Source of the DNA: Aquabacter sediminis
Lineage (GTDB): Bacteria > Pseudomonadota > Alphaproteobacteria > Rhizobiales > Xanthobacteraceae
Assembly (NCBI RefSeq): GCF_028863665.1
Contig: NZ_JARBFX010000006.1
Span: 1-64,000 of the forward strand
Reading direction: 5' to 3'
DNA length: 64,000 bases
The notes beneath the pieces are model-generated. The model searched no databases. It was not told where the DNA came from and saw only the letters and a list, made by a program, of their open reading frames with translations. Position 1 is the stretch's first letter. The number at the start of each line of letters is the position of its first letter. The translations under genes and the position numbers were made by a program. Positions 1 through 8,431 of this stretch are shown here, one piece after another.

Positions 1-1095
1 GAACGGCGCTCCTGGACCGAACGCGCCGGCGGCGCAGGCGCCCGGATCGCAGCGCTGGAGGCCCGCCGCGACGAGGCGCAGGCGGAACTGGACGGGCTGG
101 CCGACGCCCCCGCCGAGATCATCCTGCGCCGCCGCCGCCTCCTGACCGAAACCGAGCAAGCAGAGGCCGGCCGCCGCGCCGCCGCCGATCGCCTCGCCGA
201 GGGCGAGGCCGCGCTGGCCGCCGCCGACCAGGCTGCCAAGGACGCGCTCGCCGCCCTCTCGGCTGCACGCGAGGAAGCCGCCCGCTGCGAAGCGCGGCTG
301 GAGGCCGCGCGCCAGCGGCGGGACGACGTGGCCCGCGACATCACCGATGCCCTGGACGGGCCACCCGAAACCGCCTTCACCCTCTCCGGCCTCACCGCCG
401 ATGCCGAGCCGCCGCCCCTCGACACGGTCGAGGCGGCCCTTGAGCGGGCGCGGCGGGAGCGGGACCGCCTCGGCGCGGTCAATCTGCGGGCCGAGGTGGA
501 GCTTGAAGAAGCGGACGGGCGCCTGGAAACCCTCACCCGCGAGCGGGACGACCTGGTGGAGGCCATCCGCCGCCTGCGGTCGGGCATCCAGAGCCTGAAC
601 CGGGAGGCCCGCGAGCGCCTTCAGGCCTCCTTCGCCGTGGTGGACGGACATTTCCGCAAGCTGTTCGACACGCTGTTCGGCGGCGGCGAGGCGCAATTGG
701 TGCTGACCGACGCGGACGACCCGCTGGAAGCCGGTCTCGACATCATCGCCAAGCCGCCCGGCAAGAAGCCGCAGACGCTCTCCTTGCTCTCCGGCGGCGA
801 GCAGGCGCTCACCGCCATGGCGCTGATCTTCGCGGTGTTCCTGACCAACCCCGCCCCCATCTGCGTGCTGGACGAGGTGGACGCGCCCCTCGACGACGCC
901 AATGTGGAACGCTTCTGCGTGCTGATGGACGAAATGACGCGGCTGACCGACACCCGCTTCCTGGTCATCACCCACAATCCCATCAGCATGGCGCGGATGG
1001 ACCGGCTGTTCGGCGTCACCATGGCCGAACGGGGGGTCTCGCGGCTGGTGTCTGTGGACCTGCAGCACGCCGAGCGCTTACGCGAGGTGAGCTGA
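1..1095 (+). CDS. smc: Chromosome segregation ATPase SMC, C-terminal part (5' end outside window)
   Basis: The frame is open from base 1, so about 364 C-terminal residues are visible. The first ~200 residues are Ala/Arg/Glu-rich and read as the returning arm of the long SMC coiled coil. The C-terminal ATPase lobe follows, with an ABC-type signature [10 protein letters not shown] near residue 263 and a Walker B with catalytic Glu ([13 protein letters not shown]) near residue 287. The D-loop and an H-loop region (FLVITHN) come after it. SMC dimers organise and segregate the nucleoid with ScpAB. The gene lies just upstream of the ATP synthase F0 operon, an order I remember as common in Rhizobiales. 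The Walker A lobe lies outside the window. Confidence 0.95.
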   Translation, partial: ERRSWTERAGGAGARIAALEARRDEAQAELDGLADAPAEIILRRRRLLTETEQAEAGRRAAADRLAEGEAALAAADQAAKDALAALSAAREEAARCEARLEAARQRRDDVARDITDALDGPPETAFTLSGLTADAEPPPLDTVEAALERARRERDRLGAVNLRAEVELEEADGRLETLTRERDDLVEAIRRLRSGIQSLNREARERLQASFAVVDGHFRKLFDTLFGGGEAQLVLTDADDPLEAGLDIIAKPPGKKPQTLSLLSGGEQALTAMALIFAVFLTNPAPICVLDEVDAPLDDANVERFCVLMDEMTRLTDTRFLVITHNPISMARMDRLFGVTMAERGVSRLVSVDLQHAERLREVS

Positions 1096-1167
1096 TCGGT
1101 GCCAAGGGTTTGAGTTCACTGCCGTTTTTCGCGTGATTTCAGGCAGTTAAATCGCTCCGCGCTTTCC

Positions 1168-1196
1168 TTGACACTCAAATATGCCGCAACTATGGT
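1168..1196 (+). promoter_or_regulatory. sigma70-type promoter of the atp F0 operon
   Basis: TTGACA at 1168-1173 and TATGGT at 1191-1196 are separated by 17 bp, about 60 bp before the atpI start. The -35 is a perfect consensus. It lies in the only non-coding gap between smc and atpI, so it is the likely housekeeping promoter for atpI-B-E-F'-F. Confidence 0.65.
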
Positions 1197-1258
1197 GCCG
1201 CGCGGTTTCGGGGGGCCGTGATCGCCTGATCCACACCCGCGAAGCCGGAGTTCGTAGC

Positions 1259-1642
1259 ATGTCGAAACGATCGGATTCCGATCCTCGGAAGACGGGCCAA
1301 CGGCAAGCGGACCACGAACCAGAGGTGGGTGATCCCGGACTTGCGGATCGGCTTCAGCGTCTCAATGCCGCGCTTGACAAGGCGCGGCCAAAAGACCAAT
1401 CGCAGCCGACGGGACCGCAACGCAACAACACCGCCTCGGGCATGGCTTTGGCCTTTCGCCTGGGATCGGAGTTCGTGGCGGGGACTCTGGTGGGGGCCAT
1501 GATCGGCTGGGGCATCGACGCCGTCTTCTCGGTGTCGCCCTGGGGCATCATCCTCTTCACCCTGATCGGCTTTGCCGCCGGCGTGCTCAACATGATGCGC
1601 GCGGCCGGCGAGACCGGTGGAAAGAAGCCTCCGCAGGGATGA
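1259..1642 (+). CDS. atpI: ATP synthase accessory protein I (AtpI)
   Basis: 127 residues. The N-terminal half is charged and hydrophilic. Two hydrophobic helices follow in the C-terminal half (about residues 60-82 and 88-110), carrying the Gly-rich AtpI pattern ([19 protein letters not shown]). AtpI is an inner-membrane protein thought to help assembly of the c-ring and to affect cation supply. The ATG at 1259 was chosen because the longer open frame back to 1181 would run into the promoter -10 region. It is the first gene of the F0 operon and atpB follows 61 bp later. Confidence 0.85.
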   Translation: MSKRSDSDPRKTGQRQADHEPEVGDPGLADRLQRLNAALDKARPKDQSQPTGPQRNNTASGMALAFRLGSEFVAGTLVGAMIGWGIDAVFSVSPWGIILFTLIGFAAGVLNMMRAAGETGGKKPPQG

Positions 1643-1703
1643 GCCCTGTAGAGGATGTGGAATTGTGGCGGCGCAAGCCGCACGGAACAGAGGCGCGTGT
1701 CGG

Positions 1704-2456
1704 ATGAACATCGATCCGATCCACCAGTTTCAAGTGCAGCGGTACGTAGAGCTGCTGCATGTCTCGGGCGTCAGCGTCTCCTTCACCAATTCCGCCGCCT
1801 TCATGGTCGGCATCGTCGCCTCCATCTTCCTGTTTCTGACCTACGCCACCCGCGGCCGCACCTTGGTGCCGGGCCGGATGCAGTCGGTGGCTGAGATGTC
1901 TTACGAATTCATAGCCAAGATGGTCAGGGATTCGGCCGGCAACCAGGGCATGGTCTTCTTCCCCCTGGTCTTCTCGCTCTTTATGTTCGTCTTCGTGGCG
2001 AATGTGGTGGGCCTGGTTCCCTACACCTTCACGATCACCGCCCACATCGTCGTCACTGCCGCTCTTGCGCTGCTCGTGATCGGCACCGTGATCGTCTATG
2101 GCTTCTTCAAGCACGGCACCCACTTCCTCCACCTGTTCGTGCCGTCGGGCGTGCCCTCCTTCCTGCTGCCCTTCGTGGTGCTGATCGAGGTGGTGTCCTT
2201 CATCTCCCGCCCCATCTCCCTGTCGCTGCGTCTGTTCGCCAACATGCTGGCCGGCCATATCGCCCTGAAGGTGTTCGCCTTCTTCGTGGTGGGCCTGGCC
2301 TCGCTCGGCGTCGCCGGCTGGTTCGGCGCGGTGCTTCCCTTCTTCATGATCGTGGCGCTGACGGCGCTCGAGCTGCTGGTCGCGGTGCTGCAGGCCTACG
2401 TGTTTGCGGTCCTCACCTCGATCTATCTCAACGATGCGGTGCATCCGGGCCACTGA
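1704..2456 (+). CDS. atpB: F0F1 ATP synthase subunit a
   Basis: 250 residues with 5-6 strongly hydrophobic segments. The conserved stretch [14 protein letters not shown] carries the essential Arg that works opposite the c-ring carboxylate in proton translocation. The C-terminus (LEL...[15 protein letters not shown]) is typical of subunit a. The start at 1704 (MNIDPIHQF) matches the usual alphaproteobacterial N-terminus, and the frame is open further upstream only by chance. It is the second gene of the F0 operon, with atpE 47 bp downstream. Confidence 0.97.
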   Translation: MNIDPIHQFQVQRYVELLHVSGVSVSFTNSAAFMVGIVASIFLFLTYATRGRTLVPGRMQSVAEMSYEFIAKMVRDSAGNQGMVFFPLVFSLFMFVFVANVVGLVPYTFTITAHIVVTAALALLVIGTVIVYGFFKHGTHFLHLFVPSGVPSFLLPFVVLIEVVSFISRPISLSLRLFANMLAGHIALKVFAFFVVGLASLGVAGWFGAVLPFFMIVALTALELLVAVLQAYVFAVLTSIYLNDAVHPGH

Positions 2457-2503
2457 GCCCTGCCCTCATCTGAACCCTCACGTGTTTCTCAAGGAGCAGT
2501 ACT

Positions 2504-2731
2504 ATGGACGCGAACGCTGCTAAGTTCCTGGGCGCCGGTCTCGCCTGCCTCGGCATGGGTCTCGCCGGCATCGGCGTCGGTAACATCTTCGGCAACTTCC
2601 TCGCCGGCGCTCTGCGCAACCCCTCTGCGGCCGACGGCCAGTTCGCCCGCGCGTTCATCGGCGCGGCGCTCGCGGAAGGTCTCGGCATCTTCTCGCTCGT
2701 CGTCGCTCTCGTTCTGCTCTTCGTGGCCTGA
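2504..2731 (+). CDS. atpE: F0F1 ATP synthase subunit c
   Basis: 75 residues forming a two-helix hairpin. A Gly-rich first helix ([17 protein letters not shown]) is followed by a polar loop with the RNP motif and a second helix. The second helix carries the proton-binding Glu in [11 protein letters not shown], which indicates a proton-type ring. A strong ribosome-binding site AAGGAG lies at 2491-2496, 7 bp before the ATG, as expected for the subunit needed in highest copy number. Confidence 0.97.
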   Translation: MDANAAKFLGAGLACLGMGLAGIGVGNIFGNFLAGALRNPSAADGQFARAFIGAALAEGLGIFSLVVALVLLFVA

Positions 2732-2802
2732 TCGGCACGACATAAGCGGCGGCTTCCGGGTGATCCCGGAAGCCTGATGGACGAAGGACGGACAGGCGAG
2801 CC

Positions 2803-3522
2803 ATGACCAAGACATGGAAGCTGATAGGTGCTGCGGCTGTGACGGGAGCCCTGCTGATGGCGGGGCCGGTGACGGTGGTGGCCGGCAGCGATACTGCACC
2901 TCAGCGGGTGTGGAACACGGTGACCTCCTTCGTCGTCGCCGAAGCCCATGCGGCGGCCCCCGGCACGGGCGAACTCGCCCATGCCGTGCACGGCGAACAT
3001 GGCGGGGATGGTGAGCACGGCGGCTTCCCGCCGTTCAACCCCACCCATTTCGCCTCCCAGCTGTTCTGGCTGGCTCTGACCTTCGGCGCCCTCTATTTCC
3101 TGATGAGCCGCGTGACGCTTCCGCGCATCGGCCGCATCCTGGAAGAGCGTCACGACCGGATCGCCCGCGATCTGGAAGAGGCCTCGCAGCGCCGGGCGGA
3201 AAGCGAAGCGGCCCAGGCCGCCTATGAGAAGGCCCTGGTGGAGGCCCGCAACAAGGCCAACGCCATTGCCGGTGAGGCGCGCAACCGCCTCGCCGCCGAG
3301 ACCGAGACCAACCGCAAGAGCCTGGAAGCGAGCCTCGCCGCCAAGCTCGAGGAAGCGGAGCGTCGCATCGGCGCCACCAAGACCGAGGCCATGTCGCATG
3401 TGCGCGGCATTGCCGTGGACACGGCCAACACCATCGTCTCCAGCCTGGTCGGCACCACCGCCCAGAATGCGGATGTGGAGCAGGCGGTGGACGCGGCCCT
3501 CGCCCAGAAGACGGGCGCGTGA
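2803..3522 (+). CDS. atpF': F0F1 ATP synthase subunit b'
   Basis: 239 residues, longer than a standard b subunit. An N-terminal hydrophobic, signal-like stretch (residues 7-28) and a His/Gly-rich linker (about 55-75) precede the true membrane anchor (FWLALTFGALYFLMSRV). A long charged stator coiled coil follows to about residue 205. Alphaproteobacteria carry duplicated, divergent b genes whose products form a b/b' heterodimer. The N-terminal extension is the typical b' form. It is encoded between atpE and atpF. Confidence 0.92.
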   Translation: MTKTWKLIGAAAVTGALLMAGPVTVVAGSDTAPQRVWNTVTSFVVAEAHAAAPGTGELAHAVHGEHGGDGEHGGFPPFNPTHFASQLFWLALTFGALYFLMSRVTLPRIGRILEERHDRIARDLEEASQRRAESEAAQAAYEKALVEARNKANAIAGEARNRLAAETETNRKSLEASLAAKLEEAERRIGATKTEAMSHVRGIAVDTANTIVSSLVGTTAQNADVEQAVDAALAQKTGA

Positions 3523-3586
3523 TTTTCCCTGTCACCGCGTGCCGTGGGCACGGGTGACGACCTGATACCGGCGATCGAGGACTGCC

Positions 3587-4081
3587 ATGAACGAGATGCA
3601 ATTGGCCGAGCTCTGGGTGGCCATCGCCTTCCTGCTGTTCGTCGCCATCCTGCTCTATTACGGCGTCCACCGCACCATCGCCGCGGCGCTGGACAATCGC
3701 GGCGCCCGCATCGCCGCCGAGCTGGACGAAGCCCGCCGCCTCAAGGAAGAGGCGCAGAAGCTGGTGGCCGAATACAAGCGCAAGCAGCGCGAGGCGGAAA
3801 CCGAGGCGGAATCCATCGTGACCGCCGCCAAGGCCGAGGCTGAGCGCCTCGCCTCCGAGACCCGCGCCAAGCTGGAAGACTTCGTCGCCCGCCGCACCCG
3901 CATGGCGGAAGAGAAGATCTCCCAGGCCGAATCCCAGGCCGTGGCCGACGTGAAGGCCGTGGCTGCGGACGCGGCGGTGAAGGCGGCCGAGCGGCTCCTC
4001 TCCGGCATCGCCCGCGACGCTTCGGTGGGTGAGCGGCTGGTGGGTTCGGCCATTGCCGATGTACGGTCGAAGCTGAACTGA
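3587..4081 (+). CDS. atpF: F0F1 ATP synthase subunit b
   Basis: 164 residues. One N-terminal membrane helix (LWVAIAFLLFVAILLYYGVH) is followed by an uninterrupted Ala/Glu/Lys/Arg-rich coiled coil that forms the peripheral stator with b'. It is the last gene of the F0 operon. The F1 genes are not in this window, consistent with the split F0/F1 operons of Rhizobiales. A GC-rich hairpin with a T-run lies 50 bp downstream. Confidence 0.95.
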   Translation: MNEMQLAELWVAIAFLLFVAILLYYGVHRTIAAALDNRGARIAAELDEARRLKEEAQKLVAEYKRKQREAETEAESIVTAAKAEAERLASETRAKLEDFVARRTRMAEEKISQAESQAVADVKAVAADAAVKAAERLLSGIARDASVGERLVGSAIADVRSKLN

Positions 4082-4130
4082 GGACCATCGGAGACCTGCA
4101 CCCGCAGTCTCCCCGTATCCAACGCATTTC

Positions 4131-4166
4131 AACGCCGTCGCGGCCCCGGCCCGGCGGCGTTTTTGC
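4131..4166 (+). terminator. Rho-independent terminator after atpF
   Basis: CGCCG at 4133-4137 pairs with CGGCG at 4155-4159 around a GC-rich interior and is followed directly by a run of five T. The stem is short but well placed 50 bp after the atpF stop. Confidence 0.5.
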
Positions 4167-4335
4167 GTTTGGCCACCCGGGGGGCGCGCCCCTGCGCCCT
4201 GGAGAAACAGGAAAGAGAGGAAGCGGCCGCCTGCCGCAGTGCGGGCTCAGTCAGGCCCATGCGGCGCAGTCTGCGCCGCGCCCCTGCGGGACATCCCGTC
4301 TTGAAACCGCCGGCAAGGTCGGCCATTGCTGATGC

Positions 4336-5604
4336 ATGACGCCCGCTGACGCCCCTGTCCCCTGCCCCTTTGCCCTGTGGCCAACTGCGGCCGCGCGCCG
4401 GATTCAGGCCGTGGCATGGGTAGCGGTGGTCGCGAGCATTCTCTTTGGCGCGGCCCTCGCTCAGGCGCAGGATTTGCGGCCACCGGGCAGCATTCCTCGT
4501 CCGCCGGCCAATGTGGGCGGCGGTGGCGGTGGCCTCTTCGGCGGCTGGAATCCCTTCGCCCCGCTCTTTCCGCCCCAGCAGCAACAGCCGCAACAGCAGG
4601 TGCAGCCCCAAGCTCCCAAGCCACCGCCCGAGCCGGAAGGCACCGTTTATTCGTCGGCCGACGAGGCCGTGCAGGGCAAGAAGCAGCCGCCCACCAAGTT
4701 TGTCCTGGTGATCGGCGACCGCATGGGCGCGCAGTTCGCCAAGGGACTGGCGGACGCCTATGTGCCCGAAAAGGGCAGCCCGGCCGTGATCGCCCGCACG
4801 GACGATGACAGCGGCTACCTGCCCGGCGAGACACCGGACATCACCGACTGGATGGCCAAATGGCCGGAGGCGGTCAATGCCGCCCGGCCGGGTGTGACGG
4901 TGGTGAGCCTCGGCGCCAACGACATTCATCCCATTCGCGACGGCGACACGCAGGTGGAGCCCTTCACCGACCGCTGGACCGAGCTTTATGGCAAGCGGCT
5001 GGACGACTTCCTCGCCGCCCTTCGGGCACGGGTCGGCAATGTGGTGGTGGTGGGTCTGGCCCCGGTGCAGAACGCAGCCACCATGGCCGATTACGAACGC
5101 CTCAACGACATCCTCAAGAGCCACGCGGCGAAGGCCGGCGTCATCTTCGCCAATGTGTGGGACGGCTTCGTGGACGAGGATGGCAAATACACCGCTTCCG
5201 GCGCGGCCGTGGATGGGCAAAGGCGACGCCTGCGCCTGAATGACGGCATCCGCTTTACCCGGGCCGGCGCCCGCAAGCTCGCCTTCTTCGCCCAGAAGGA
5301 CATTTCGCGCATCCTGTCGGAAGTGGAGCAGATGCCCGACACGGGCCCCGGCGCGGATGGCACGCGAGGGCCCATGTCCCTGAACGACCGGCCGCGCTTG
5401 GGCGCCAGCGCATTGGCCGGCGGCACCACGCCGCTCCCCGCTGCGGTTCCGGCTGCGGCCACGGCCAGCGAATCGCTCCGCGCGCTGAAGGAAGGGTTGC
5501 CGGCTGCGGCACCCGCAGGGCGCGCCGATGATTTCACGTGGCCCCCGCGCACGACCGGACCGGCATCGCCCCCGGTCTCTCCCGCAAAGCCGGCGAGCCC
5601 TTAG
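4336..5604 (+). CDS. DUF459-family SGNH-fold periplasmic protein lacking catalytic Ser and His
   Basis: 422 residues. An N-terminal membrane anchor or signal (about 25-45) is followed by a Gly/Gln/Pro-rich linker (60-105) and then an SGNH-hydrolase-like domain (about 120-325). The tail (about 340-422) is low-complexity and Ala/Pro-rich. The Asn-block GAND (194-197) is present. Block I reads IGDR, with Arg129 where GDSL/SGNH enzymes have the nucleophilic Ser. The C-terminal DGxHFT block reads DGIRFT, with Arg306 in place of His and Asp303 retained. The family (DUF459) is periplasmic and often found near cell-envelope functions. With both residues changed, hydrolase activity of the classical kind is unlikely. 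The gene stands alone between the atp terminator and hsp20. Confidence 0.8.
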   Translation: MTPADAPVPCPFALWPTAAARRIQAVAWVAVVASILFGAALAQAQDLRPPGSIPRPPANVGGGGGGLFGGWNPFAPLFPPQQQQPQQQVQPQAPKPPPEPEGTVYSSADEAVQGKKQPPTKFVLVIGDRMGAQFAKGLADAYVPEKGSPAVIARTDDDSGYLPGETPDITDWMAKWPEAVNAARPGVTVVSLGANDIHPIRDGDTQVEPFTDRWTELYGKRLDDFLAALRARVGNVVVVGLAPVQNAATMADYERLNDILKSHAAKAGVIFANVWDGFVDEDGKYTASGAAVDGQRRRLRLNDGIRFTRAGARKLAFFAQKDISRILSEVEQMPDTGPGADGTRGPMSLNDRPRLGASALAGGTTPLPAAVPAAATASESLRALKEGLPAAAPAGRADDFTWPPRTTGPASPPVSPAKPASP

Positions 5605-5663
5605 GCCGGTCTCCCAGATCCTGCCGGTGAACACGGCGGGCTGAGCCAGTGCCCCCTTGCATG

Positions 5664-5692
5664 AAAAAAGCGCCCCGCTTTCGCGGAGCGCT
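5664..5692 (-). terminator. Rho-independent terminator for hsp20
   Basis: Read on the minus strand, GCGCTCCGC and GCGGGGCGC form a GC-rich stem around an AAA-type loop, followed by six T. It lies about 100 bp downstream of the hsp20 stop. Confidence 0.75.
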
Positions 5693-5792
5693 CTCAGACG
5701 CCCGGGACCCGCGGGCGGGGACGCCTCAAGTGCCCCCTGCCTCGCGAATCAGGATCGAAGGGAGGCCGGCTCAACCGGCCTCGCGGCGCAGG

Positions 5793-6278
5793 TCAGGCCG
5801 CCTTGGCGTCCGTCGCCTCGGCCGCCGCCGTCACGCGGGGCGCCTCGGACGGAGCGGTGGCGATGGAGATGGTGCGGGGCTTCTTCGCCTCGGGAATGTT
5901 GCGCACAAGCTCCACGTGGAGCAGGCCATTCTCAAGGCGGGCGCCGCGCACTTCCACGTGGTCGGCCAGCTGGAACCGGCGCTCGAACGCGCGCGCAGCG
6001 ATCCCGCGATAGAGGACCTGGCTGTGCTCCGCATTCTCCGCCGTGGCCTTCTCGCCGCGAAGGGTCAGGCTATTTTCCTTGCTCTCGATGGAGAGTTCGT
6101 CGGCGGTGAAGCCAGCCACTGCGACAGTGATGCGATACTCGTTCTCGCCGGTCCGCTCGATATTGTAGGGCGGATAGGTGGGCGCCGCGTCCACGCCACC
6201 GACGGTGTCGAGCAGCGAGAAGAGGCGGTCAAAGCCGACGGTGTTGCGATACAGGGGGGTCAAGTCAAAGCTACGCAT
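5793..6278 (-). CDS. hsp20: Small heat-shock protein, Hsp20/IbpA family
   Basis: 161 residues. The N-terminal region has the IbpA-type opening MRSFDLTPLYRNTVGFDRLF. The alpha-crystallin domain (about 35-130) contains YRITVAVAGF and the C-terminal strand LENGLLHVELVR, followed by an IxI-like tail. It is an ATP-independent holdase that binds unfolding proteins and hands them to DnaK/ClpB (clpB lies at 33.6 kb). The ATG at 6278 was chosen because GGAGGA sits 6-7 bp upstream and the protein then starts at the family's conserved N-terminus. The leader looks like a ROSE thermosensor, so translation is probably temperature-controlled. Confidence 0.95.
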   Translation of the reverse strand: MRSFDLTPLYRNTVGFDRLFSLLDTVGGVDAAPTYPPYNIERTGENEYRITVAVAGFTADELSIESKENSLTLRGEKATAENAEHSQVLYRGIAARAFERRFQLADHVEVRGARLENGLLHVELVRNIPEAKKPRTISIATAPSEAPRVTAAAEATDAKAA

Positions 6279-6366
6279 GGCATATCCTCCTAAAGCGATA
6301 CGCTTGGATCTGCCGGGCCCGCCGAAGCCGGACCCGGTGGGGTCGCGCCGTCTGATGACCGACGCT
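6279..6366 (-). promoter_or_regulatory. ROSE-type RNA thermometer in the hsp20 5' UTR
   Basis: On the minus strand the leader ends UCGCUUUAGGAGGA just before the hsp20 start. That places a U(U/C)GCU anti-Shine-Dalgarno box (plus 6294-6298) next to the AGGAGG it should pair with, the hallmark of ROSE elements of rhizobial small heat-shock genes. Upstream is a strong hairpin with an 8-bp stem (CCGGGTCC/GGGCCCGG, plus 6313-6337). A plausible promoter (TTGACG, 17 bp, CACATC; plus 6373-6401) would give a leader of about 88 nt, in the usual ROSE range. Confidence 0.7.
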
Positions 6367-6603
6367 GTCCGGGATGTGGGAAGCAGGTGGACGGGCGTCA
6401 AGACCGGGCGAACGGCCATTTCATGAACGTCAGCTGAACAGCCTGTCCGCCCCCCATTCAGGGGCAGGGCCTATAGTCTCGCCGGCCTGCCAATCCCCCG
6501 GATGTCGGCGGGCGACCGCGACACCCTGGACGTTCGCCCCTGGCGGAGGCGCGGGCATTGATATAACCACCCGTCCTGCCAGCTTCGGGCAGGGAGGCGG
6601 AGC

Positions 6604-7155
6604 ATGCGCACAGGCGCCGGACTTCTCACCCTCGCATTGGCCGTCAGTCTCCCGGGCTTCCAGGCTCCGGGGCCTTGCCGACAGATGAAGGACATCGTCG
6701 CAGCGGCCCATGCCTCCGGTGCCGCCCAGGCCGACGAGGCGGACTGGTACGGCCCTCCCGGCACCCTCGTGCGCATTTCCGCGCCCGAAGAACCCTTCCT
6801 GCCCATGACCTTCCCGCCTGCCGTACCGGCCGCCCCGCCCCCCGTGGCTGCCGCCCCCGCGCCTGCCCCGCTCACCCATGCGGGGGACGGTTTGTCGCGG
6901 GCCTTCTTCATGGCCCCCGCTTTGTCGCCCTATGTCACGCGCGCGGCCAGCACGCCGCCGCGCTCGCTGGGGGACATGGAGCGGCAATTGACGGCTTGGG
7001 GCTTTACCGAGATCACCAGCCTGGAGATCCGGGGCGCCAGCTATCTGTGCGAAGCCACAGGCCCCCGGCGCGAGCGCGTGCGGCTCGTGCTCGATGCGCG
7101 CTCCGGCGAGATCAGCGGCATGGAAGTGATCGGCTTCGCGAACAAGCGCTATTGA
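6604..7155 (+). CDS. Secreted protein with C-terminal PepSY-like domain
   Basis: 183 residues. A short N-terminal signal peptide (residues 1-20, LLTLALAVSLPGF) is followed by an Ala/Pro-rich linker. The last ~65 residues read like a PepSY domain: an opening helix (LGDMERQLTAWGF), then LEIRGASYLCEATG, then LVLDARSGEISGMEVI. PepSY modules are small periplasmic inhibitory or binding domains. GGGAGG lies about 9 bp upstream of the ATG. The gene is alone upstream of a hydrolase. No closer function can be assigned. Confidence 0.6.
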   Translation: MRTGAGLLTLALAVSLPGFQAPGPCRQMKDIVAAAHASGAAQADEADWYGPPGTLVRISAPEEPFLPMTFPPAVPAAPPPVAAAPAPAPLTHAGDGLSRAFFMAPALSPYVTRAASTPPRSLGDMERQLTAWGFTEITSLEIRGASYLCEATGPRRERVRLVLDARSGEISGMEVIGFANKRY

Positions 7156-7202
7156 GCGCGTTTGCCGGCCGCCATGGGCGCGCTATAGGCTCTGAGCCCG
7201 CA

Positions 7203-8261
7203 ATGTCCGTCAGGCACTCCATGCCCCAGCCGTCCGCCTCCGCAGAAACTCGACCGCTCCCCGGCGATGCAGCGGGGCCATCGGTGCTGCGCACCATTCC
7301 CGGGAGCCCTGTTCCGGCGGGGGCGGTGAGCGGCCATCTCGTCACCGCCGATTCGATCCGGATCCGTTTCGCCCATTGGCCGCCCGCGCCCGGCACGCCC
7401 TGGCGCGGCACGGTGACCGTGCTGCCCGGCCGGGCGGAATTCATCGAGAAATATTTCGATGTGGTGCGGGACCTGACCGCGCGCGGCTTCGCCGTCGCGA
7501 CGCTGGACTGGCGTGGCCAGGGCGGGTCGGAGCGCCTGCTGGCCAATCCCCGGCGGGGCTATGTGGGCGACTTCCTGGACTATCAGAGGGATCTTGCCGC
7601 CTTCATGCGGCAGGTGGTGCTCCCCGATTGCCCGGCGCCGCATTATGCGCTGGCCCATTCCATGGGCGGAGCGGTGCTTCTGGACGCCCTCCTGGCGGGC
7701 CATCGCTGGTTCGACCGCGCGGTGCTCGCCGCCCCCATGCTCGCCCTCCAGCTGGGCGCCATGACCGGGACGGTGGGCGTCGTGGCGGCGGCTGGCACAG
7801 CCGTCGGACTGGGGCGCGCCTATATTCCGGGCGGTGGGGACACGCCGATCAATTTCCGGCCCTTCCCCATCAATCGCGTCACCTCCGACCCGGTGCGCTA
7901 TGCCCGGGCTGCGGATTTCATCACCGCGCATCCTGAAATGGGACTGGGCTCGCCCACCTTCCGTTGGCTCGCCACAGCCTTCGCAGCCATGCACCGCGTC
8001 ACGGCGCCGGAAGCGCTGCGCGCCATTCGCCTGCCGCTGCTGCTGATGGCGGGTGGAGCGGATCGCATCGTGTCCAACCGCATGGTGGAGCATGTGGCAT
8101 CCCGGCTGATTGCCGGCGCCCAATTGGTGATCCCTGCCGCCAAGCACGAGCTGATGATGGAACGGGATGCCCTGCGCAGCCAGTTCTGGGCGGCCTTCGA
8201 CGGCTTCATTCCGCCCACGCCCTTGCCTGGCAAGGCCGGGCCGGCCGAGCCCGTGCTCTAG
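7203..8261 (+). CDS. Alpha/beta hydrolase, lysophospholipase/monoacylglycerol lipase (PldB-like)
   Basis: 352 residues. The core alpha/beta fold starts around residue 45. The strand ATLDWRGQGGSE and the nucleophile elbow AHSMGGA (Ser) match the serine aminopeptidase S33/PldB group. The acidic residue follows in LLMAGGADRIVS and the catalytic His in AAKHELMMERD. It probably hydrolyses lysophospholipids or monoglycerides at or near the inner membrane. No signal peptide is evident. ATG 7203 and ATG 7221 are both possible starts, and the first 40 residues are poorly conserved-looking. It lies 47 bp after the PepSY-like gene and may be co-transcribed. Confidence 0.85.
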   Translation: MSVRHSMPQPSASAETRPLPGDAAGPSVLRTIPGSPVPAGAVSGHLVTADSIRIRFAHWPPAPGTPWRGTVTVLPGRAEFIEKYFDVVRDLTARGFAVATLDWRGQGGSERLLANPRRGYVGDFLDYQRDLAAFMRQVVLPDCPAPHYALAHSMGGAVLLDALLAGHRWFDRAVLAAPMLALQLGAMTGTVGVVAAAGTAVGLGRAYIPGGGDTPINFRPFPINRVTSDPVRYARAADFITAHPEMGLGSPTFRWLATAFAAMHRVTAPEALRAIRLPLLLMAGGADRIVSNRMVEHVASRLIAGAQLVIPAAKHELMMERDALRSQFWAAFDGFIPPTPLPGKAGPAEPVL

Positions 8262-8431
8262 GGAGCGAGGCGGTGCAGACACCGGCGTCCCTGCGCCTCG
8301 TCCCCACGCCGAGCCGCAGGCGGGCGATCTCGAGGCAGCCCGCGATTCGCCGGCCGGAGAGGTCAGGGGTCGGAGCGCATGCTGAAGCCTGATCCGGCCA
8401 GGGTGAATCAAGCCGGTCGATGACTTGCCCT

